From Brevinematales bacterium (GTDB lineage: Bacteria; Spirochaetota; Brevinematia; Brevinematales; GWF1-51-8): 64,000 bases of DNA. The stretch's first letter is position 1; each line of letters opens with the position of its first letter. Both the position numbers and the translations under genes were made by a program. Shown here one piece after another: positions 60,292 to 64,000 of the stretch. The DNA lies in the NCBI GenBank assembly GCA_020059465.1, contig JAGVBZ010000024.1, positions 1 to 64,000 on the forward strand, in the 5' to 3' direction. The notes under the pieces are model-generated. The model did not search any database. It was not told the DNA's origin and saw only the letters and a list, made by a program, of their open reading frames with translations.

Positions 60292-61393
60292 CCTCCGGTT
60301 CTCCATCTATATGTTTTGCATAACCATCACCCATTATCCCTTTCAGCCTGCTTTTCAGGTCATCCGTATGAAGCCCCGCCTTCGCGGAGATGAAGATCGC
60401 TTCGGGGTATTTCAGACGAATGTCCAGTAGTATTTCACGGGGGACCAGGTCGATTTTATTCATGCATAGGAGCGCGGGTTTATTATCCGCGCCTATTTCC
60501 TTAAGGGTTTGGTGTACCGATTTAATATGTTCGCCGAACGCCGGGTCGGACACATCGACGACATGCAGCAGCATATCCGCATAACGGGCGTCGGCAAGGG
60601 TGGATTTGAACGATTCGATCAGCCCTACCGGAATATCACGGATAAACCCGACGGTATCGGAAAGCAGCGCGATAGTCCCATCGCCGAGCCATACCCTGCG
60701 GGTAGTGGTGTCCAGCGTAGAAAAAAGCTTATCCTCAGCCAGCACTTCCGCCTTCGAGAGATTATTCAGGAGGGTGGACTTACCGGAGTTCGTATAACCG
60801 ATGATGGACACTTTAAATTCGCCCATCCGTTTTTTCCGCTGGGTCTCCTTTTCGCGCTCTATCTCCTCAAGCTTGGTCTCTATAAAATGAATCCGTTTAC
60901 GGAGACGCCTGCGGTCTACTTCGAGCTTCTGTTCGCCGGGGCCGCGCAGTCCGATACCCCCGTCGGTGCGGGACAGATTCTCGTAATGCCCGACCAGACG
61001 CGGGAGCTGGTACTTCATCTGCGCCAATTCGACCTGCAAACGCGCGGCGCGGCTGCGTGCATGGATTGCGAATATATCCAGTATCAGTTCCGTACGGGTA
61101 ATCACGCGCCGTTCCAGTACTTTTTCGATATTCCTAACCTGCGCAGGGGATAGTTCGTGATTGAATACGACCAGATCGACCGGTTCGTCGGCGTAAAAAT
61201 CGCGTATCTCATCGATTTTTCCCTTCCCGATATAGAAACGCGCGTCGATGGCGCTCTTCGCCTGTATCAGGATATCGACTACTTCTGCGCCCGCTGTATC
61301 GGCAAGCCGTTTCAGTTCGAGCATCGATTCCTGAATATCGTTAAAATTATCCTGCGGGAGCTTCAGCCCCACGAGTACCGCTTTTTCGTTCAT
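60284..61393 (-). CDS. hflX: GTPase HflX
   Basis: 369 residues. The N-terminal HflX domain (VFNHELSPAQVRNIEKVL) is followed by GPGEQKLEVDRR, the coiled linker, and the GTPase domain with GYTNSGKSTLL, DTVGFIRDIP and NKIDL. HflX splits stalled or heat-damaged ribosomes. It follows the large membrane-associated gene by three bases. Confidence 0.95.
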   Translation of the reverse strand: MNEKAVLVGLKLPQDNFNDIQESMLELKRLADTAGAEVVDILIQAKSAIDARFYIGKGKIDEIRDFYADEPVDLVVFNHELSPAQVRNIEKVLERRVITRTELILDIFAIHARSRAARLQVELAQMKYQLPRLVGHYENLSRTDGGIGLRGPGEQKLEVDRRRLRKRIHFIETKLEEIEREKETQRKKRMGEFKVSIIGYTNSGKSTLLNNLSKAEVLAEDKLFSTLDTTTRRVWLGDGTIALLSDTVGFIRDIPVGLIESFKSTLADARYADMLLHVVDVSDPAFGEHIKSVHQTLKEIGADNKPALLCMNKIDLVPREILLDIRLKYPEAIFISAKAGLHTDDLKSRLKGIMGDGYAKHIDGEPEDE

Positions 61394-61396
61394 GGG

Positions 61397-63259
61397 TTAC
61401 TGTTTTAGAAGAACTGTCAATTCCTGGACTCCCTGAAGGATTTTCATCCCCTTCTCAAGAGACTGTAGAAATTTAACATTCCTGAACCCGCCGATGGAAC
61501 GGATGTTCCTGATATACTTCGGGGGTTTCGCGTCGATATCTTTGTATACCTTGGTAATAATAGTAAGAATGGATGAAAAATGGCGGTTAAACTCCTCGAA
61601 CAAGTCGCGTGCTCTCCCGTTGATGGTCACTATATGCTTTTCGACAATTTTCCGGTTTTCGGGGTTTACACTGTCCTTCCGGGCGAGTAAAGTCAATAAA
61701 CGTTTCCCCTCGCTGCCTTCCGGGGAAACATCCGCCATATATTCATTGAACCGTTCGATGAACTTATCCATCGCATAGAACGTATCCGACATCAGTTTAT
61801 GAAAATTCTTCTCCGAAAACACCCCGTTCAGAAGAAGGATATTTATCGTGTTTTTCAGGAACTCGTTATAGTATCGTTCGAGGAACTGGGCAACCGTCCC
61901 GACATGGAATGTGAAAAAGAACCCGGTAAACCCTATTTTCTCGATTTCGTCGGAAAGTTCGATATTATAAATCCCCACCCATTTCATTTGCCCGAACATC
62001 TGATGGGATAACGATTCCAGCGCGCGTTTCTTTCGCGAGTGTATCACATTCTTCGACACCACCTTGATGCGTTTCTCAAATGTCTCGACATACATTTTGA
62101 ACAGGTCGTATCGCGTGTGAACAAACGACGGGGCGTAAAGCGGATCGACTTTTATCATCTGGATCAGAAGGGTCAGACTTTTTGTATAAAGAAGTTCTTT
62201 CAGTATCTCGAAGAGAATTAAAAGTTCTCCCTCCAGTTTCTCGGGCGTAATACTGTCACCCATTCCCTGTATTGCGGTTGTTTTCGGGGAAATACTCGAC
62301 ATCGGATCGCTGCTGTCGGACGACGAACCGTCCATATCGACATTCTCGAATTCTTTGGATACCGCGAATAATTTTTTAAAAATAATGATATTATCGATAT
62401 TCAGGTCGATCTGGAGAATCGCCTCTTCGAGGTTCTGAAGGTGGGTCAGAATACCCTCGCCGGGAATGTCTATAAAATTAGGCGTGACCCCCGGATGAAA
62501 CGTCGGATCGAAGCGCTTGAAAAGGGCGAAAAAATCATAATCGCATAGATTCCTGAAATACGAAAGATTGGTGTAGATATCGTTTACCTTTTCTACCAGC
62601 GTCTTGTCGATGGAGTAGACAAATGTATAAAAACTTTTCTCGACCGTTTCGACCGCAGTACGCGGGTCTTCGAACTGGCTGACCACCATTTCAATCCCGG
62701 CCGGGGAAAAATTACTGTCTACCTCATCCGTATTGATATTCGCCAGCCGCTCGAATAAAGATTCCGCCACAGCTTTTGAGACATTGGGATTATCCCAGAA
62801 TTTTTTATTATTCAGGGTGAGATCCATCATCCTCTTTACCCAAACAAGCTTCAGATAAAGGTCGTGGAGTTTGTGGGCGAAAAATTTACTAATCCGGCGG
62901 GTCTGCAGAAGATATACCGGAGGTTTGATCCGCGCAATATCCTTCTCGATATTCCGGATAACCTTCTTTTTTTTAAACTGTTCGGCATTCGATAATCCGA
63001 AGATCGTCAGAAAAAACAGGATAACCTTTTCGAGAAACGTCAGCTCCACATCGAGGGGGGTGTGCTCCTTCCGTTTCTTTCTGGGCTGGTCTTTGGCGGG
63101 AACGGGCTTTCGGGGTTCCATATCCTGCTTAACCCGCTCCAACTCCCCCGACAGCCTCTGTTTTTCGCTTTCATTCATCTCAAGTATTTTCGGGTCGAGC
63201 GCGTTATCGAAAGTCCCAAGCTTTTTAGCGTCGTTTATGGAATCCTTTTCGTAGCTCAT
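61397..63259 (-). CDS. Large conserved protein resembling spirochaete DUF5312
   Basis: 620 residues. A charged N-terminal tail (1-72) is followed by a hydrophobic segment (LTFLEKVILFFLTIFGL, about 74-92) and a long helical body. I recognise it only as similar to a large uncharacterised protein family of spirochaetes, tentatively DUF5312; no enzyme motif is seen. Its start overlaps the ricT stop by 4 bp, and hflX follows three bases after its stop, so it is part of an operon ricT - this gene - hflX - epimerase. Membrane association is inferred from the hydrophobic segment. Confidence 0.65.
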   Translation of the reverse strand: MSYEKDSINDAKKLGTFDNALDPKILEMNESEKQRLSGELERVKQDMEPRKPVPAKDQPRKKRKEHTPLDVELTFLEKVILFFLTIFGLSNAEQFKKKKVIRNIEKDIARIKPPVYLLQTRRISKFFAHKLHDLYLKLVWVKRMMDLTLNNKKFWDNPNVSKAVAESLFERLANINTDEVDSNFSPAGIEMVVSQFEDPRTAVETVEKSFYTFVYSIDKTLVEKVNDIYTNLSYFRNLCDYDFFALFKRFDPTFHPGVTPNFIDIPGEGILTHLQNLEEAILQIDLNIDNIIIFKKLFAVSKEFENVDMDGSSSDSSDPMSSISPKTTAIQGMGDSITPEKLEGELLILFEILKELLYTKSLTLLIQMIKVDPLYAPSFVHTRYDLFKMYVETFEKRIKVVSKNVIHSRKKRALESLSHQMFGQMKWVGIYNIELSDEIEKIGFTGFFFTFHVGTVAQFLERYYNEFLKNTINILLLNGVFSEKNFHKLMSDTFYAMDKFIERFNEYMADVSPEGSEGKRLLTLLARKDSVNPENRKIVEKHIVTINGRARDLFEEFNRHFSSILTIITKVYKDIDAKPPKYIRNIRSIGGFRNVKFLQSLEKGMKILQGVQELTVLLKQ

Positions 63260-64000
63260 ACAGTTTGCTGCTGCACCTCCGGTGTTTGTGCTTTCAGCCG
63301 GTAATGTGCGAATCCATTCTCGTCCTTTTTCAGGAACTGTATATCGTTATGCGAGAACTTTCTCTGATGATGGTAGGTGTCCGACGCATAAATCTCGTCG
63401 CAGAGTATATTCACCGAAAATATCTTATATTCGAACTGATCGTCCCTTACAAACGAACCGACTTCAGGGAAATGCTTCCGTTCCTCGATATAAAAATCGT
63501 TCTCGTACGCGAGACAGCACATCAGGCGCCCGCATAGTCCGGTCAGTTTGCTGGAATTTACCACAAACCCCTGATCCTTCGCCATTTTGAGGAATATCGA
63601 GTTCATGTGGCAGTTGGAACGGATACAGCATGTGCATTCGCCGCATACCCCGTACCCGCCCTGAATCTTCGCCGCGTCGCGTACGCCGATCTGGCGCATC
63701 TCGATTCGTGTCCGGAATATCGAAGCGAGTTTCTTGACCAGTTGGCGGAAATCGATACGGTTATCGGCGGTAAAATTGAAGATGATCTTTTTCTTCTGGA
63801 GCAGGAAATGCACGTTAATGAGTTTCATCGGGAGGTTCAATAGCTCAATCTCTTTTTTCGCGGATTCATACGCTTTGATCTCCTCTTTGGAGAATCGCTC
63901 TCTTTCCCGGATCTCTTCGTCCGTCGCGGCGCGAAGGATTTTGTTAGTCTCAATCTCTATGGGCATATGCTCCTGTTTGTCCTCTAGAATTGAAGCGTCG
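63256..64000 (-). CDS. ricT: PSP1-family protein RicT (YaaT), 5' end outside window
   Basis: The reading frame stays open from 63966 to the window edge (DASILEDKQEH before the Met at 63966), so the true start lies beyond. The visible 247 residues include ILRAATDEEI, LLNLPMKLINVHF, FRQLVKKLASIFRTRIEMRQIGVRDAAK and the Cys-rich GVCGECTCCIRSNC...LTGLCGRLMCCL region that binds an Fe-S cluster in B. subtilis RicT. The family's N-terminal 50-60 residues would be in the missing part. RicT works with RicA and RicF in RNase Y-dependent RNA processing where those exist. It overlaps the next gene by 4 bp. Confidence 0.88.
   Translation of the reverse strand, partial: DASILEDKQEHMPIEIETNKILRAATDEEIRERERFSKEEIKAYESAKKEIELLNLPMKLINVHFLLQKKKIIFNFTADNRIDFRQLVKKLASIFRTRIEMRQIGVRDAAKIQGGYGVCGECTCCIRSNCHMNSIFLKMAKDQGFVVNSSKLTGLCGRLMCCLAYENDFYIEERKHFPEVGSFVRDDQFEYKIFSVNILCDEIYASDTYHHQRKFSHNDIQFLKKDENGFAHYRLKAQTPEVQQQTV

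Overview
The window is a dense, mostly single-copy chromosomal segment of a diderm, motile, probably anaerobic bacterium, most likely a member of the Spirochaetota or a close relative. The pointers are a short rod-binding FlgJ without a peptidoglycan hydrolase domain, a che operon with two chemoreceptors that lack periplasmic sensor domains, lipoproteins with lipoboxes, a pair of J-domain proteins, a large membrane-associated protein next to RicT that resembles a spirochaete-restricted family, and anaerobic metabolism genes (HydE, pyruvate phosphate dikinase, a PEPCK-like DUF4914 protein). The order cannot be fixed from this sequence alone. Base composition is near 50% GC, with distinctly AT-rich islands. 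I saw no rRNA, tRNA, transposase or CRISPR array.

Layout. 0-11 kb: a 91-94 bp tandem repeat, a zinc-ribbon protein with recO, convergent hydE, a divergent orphan histidine kinase, flgJ, nadC, a receiver-PilZ protein, uvrC and a CDF zinc exporter. 11-20 kb: a lipoprotein, a vapBC-type toxin-antitoxin pair, spoIIM, and convergent to it a six-gene overlapping operon (RDD, membrane protein, DUF4129, DUF4350, MoxR, DUF58). 20-27.4 kb: argS, an ABC ATPase with no permease, an AT-rich KAP NTPase, two J-domain genes, mazEF and hicAB. The hicA reading frame carries an amber codon at codon 9. 27.4-36 kb: hairpin repeats, ppdK with a tightly coupled 77-residue upstream gene, a SUKH-type protein, and a seven-gene arsenic/thiol operon (arsR, acr3, CxxC protein, DGC protein, permease, thioredoxin lipoprotein, ccdA) with a consensus promoter overlapped by an SmtB/ArsR-type operator. 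36-39 kb: an AT-rich accessory island with a second vapBC-type pair, a 99-residue WYVGI protein and a type II restriction-modification pair. The R-M pair is flanked by an imperfect direct repeat of the 3' end of the neighbouring lytic transglycosylase gene. 39-64 kb: slt, prfA-prmC, the DUF4914 gene, an SH3/beta-helix exported protein, a chemoreceptor, lepA-maf, a previously uncounted 59-residue MshEN-like gene, the cheA-cheY-cheW operon with a divergent receptor-like gene, a 705-residue TPR protein, an epimerase, hflX, a spirochaete-type large protein and ricT, whose 5' end runs off the window.

Functional threads. Chemotaxis and possibly c-di-GMP signalling are represented by CheA, CheY, CheW, two receptors, PilZ and MshEN-like domains, one of them inside CheA. 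PEP/pyruvate metabolism is represented by PPDK and the DUF4914 protein. Mobile or defence-related content (three toxin-antitoxin types, KAP, R-M, SUKH) sits in the AT-rich patches. Several families of dispersed intergenic repeats occur in gene-free gaps, and in two places they lie directly against a gene's promoter.

No candidate reaches the level of a proven new system. The observations most worth following are the MshEN-like CheA insert with its free-standing homologue, the amber codon in hicA together with the surrounding hairpin cassettes, the promoter-terminator leader before hydE, the coupled small gene before ppdK, and the R-M cassette bordered by the slt tail.
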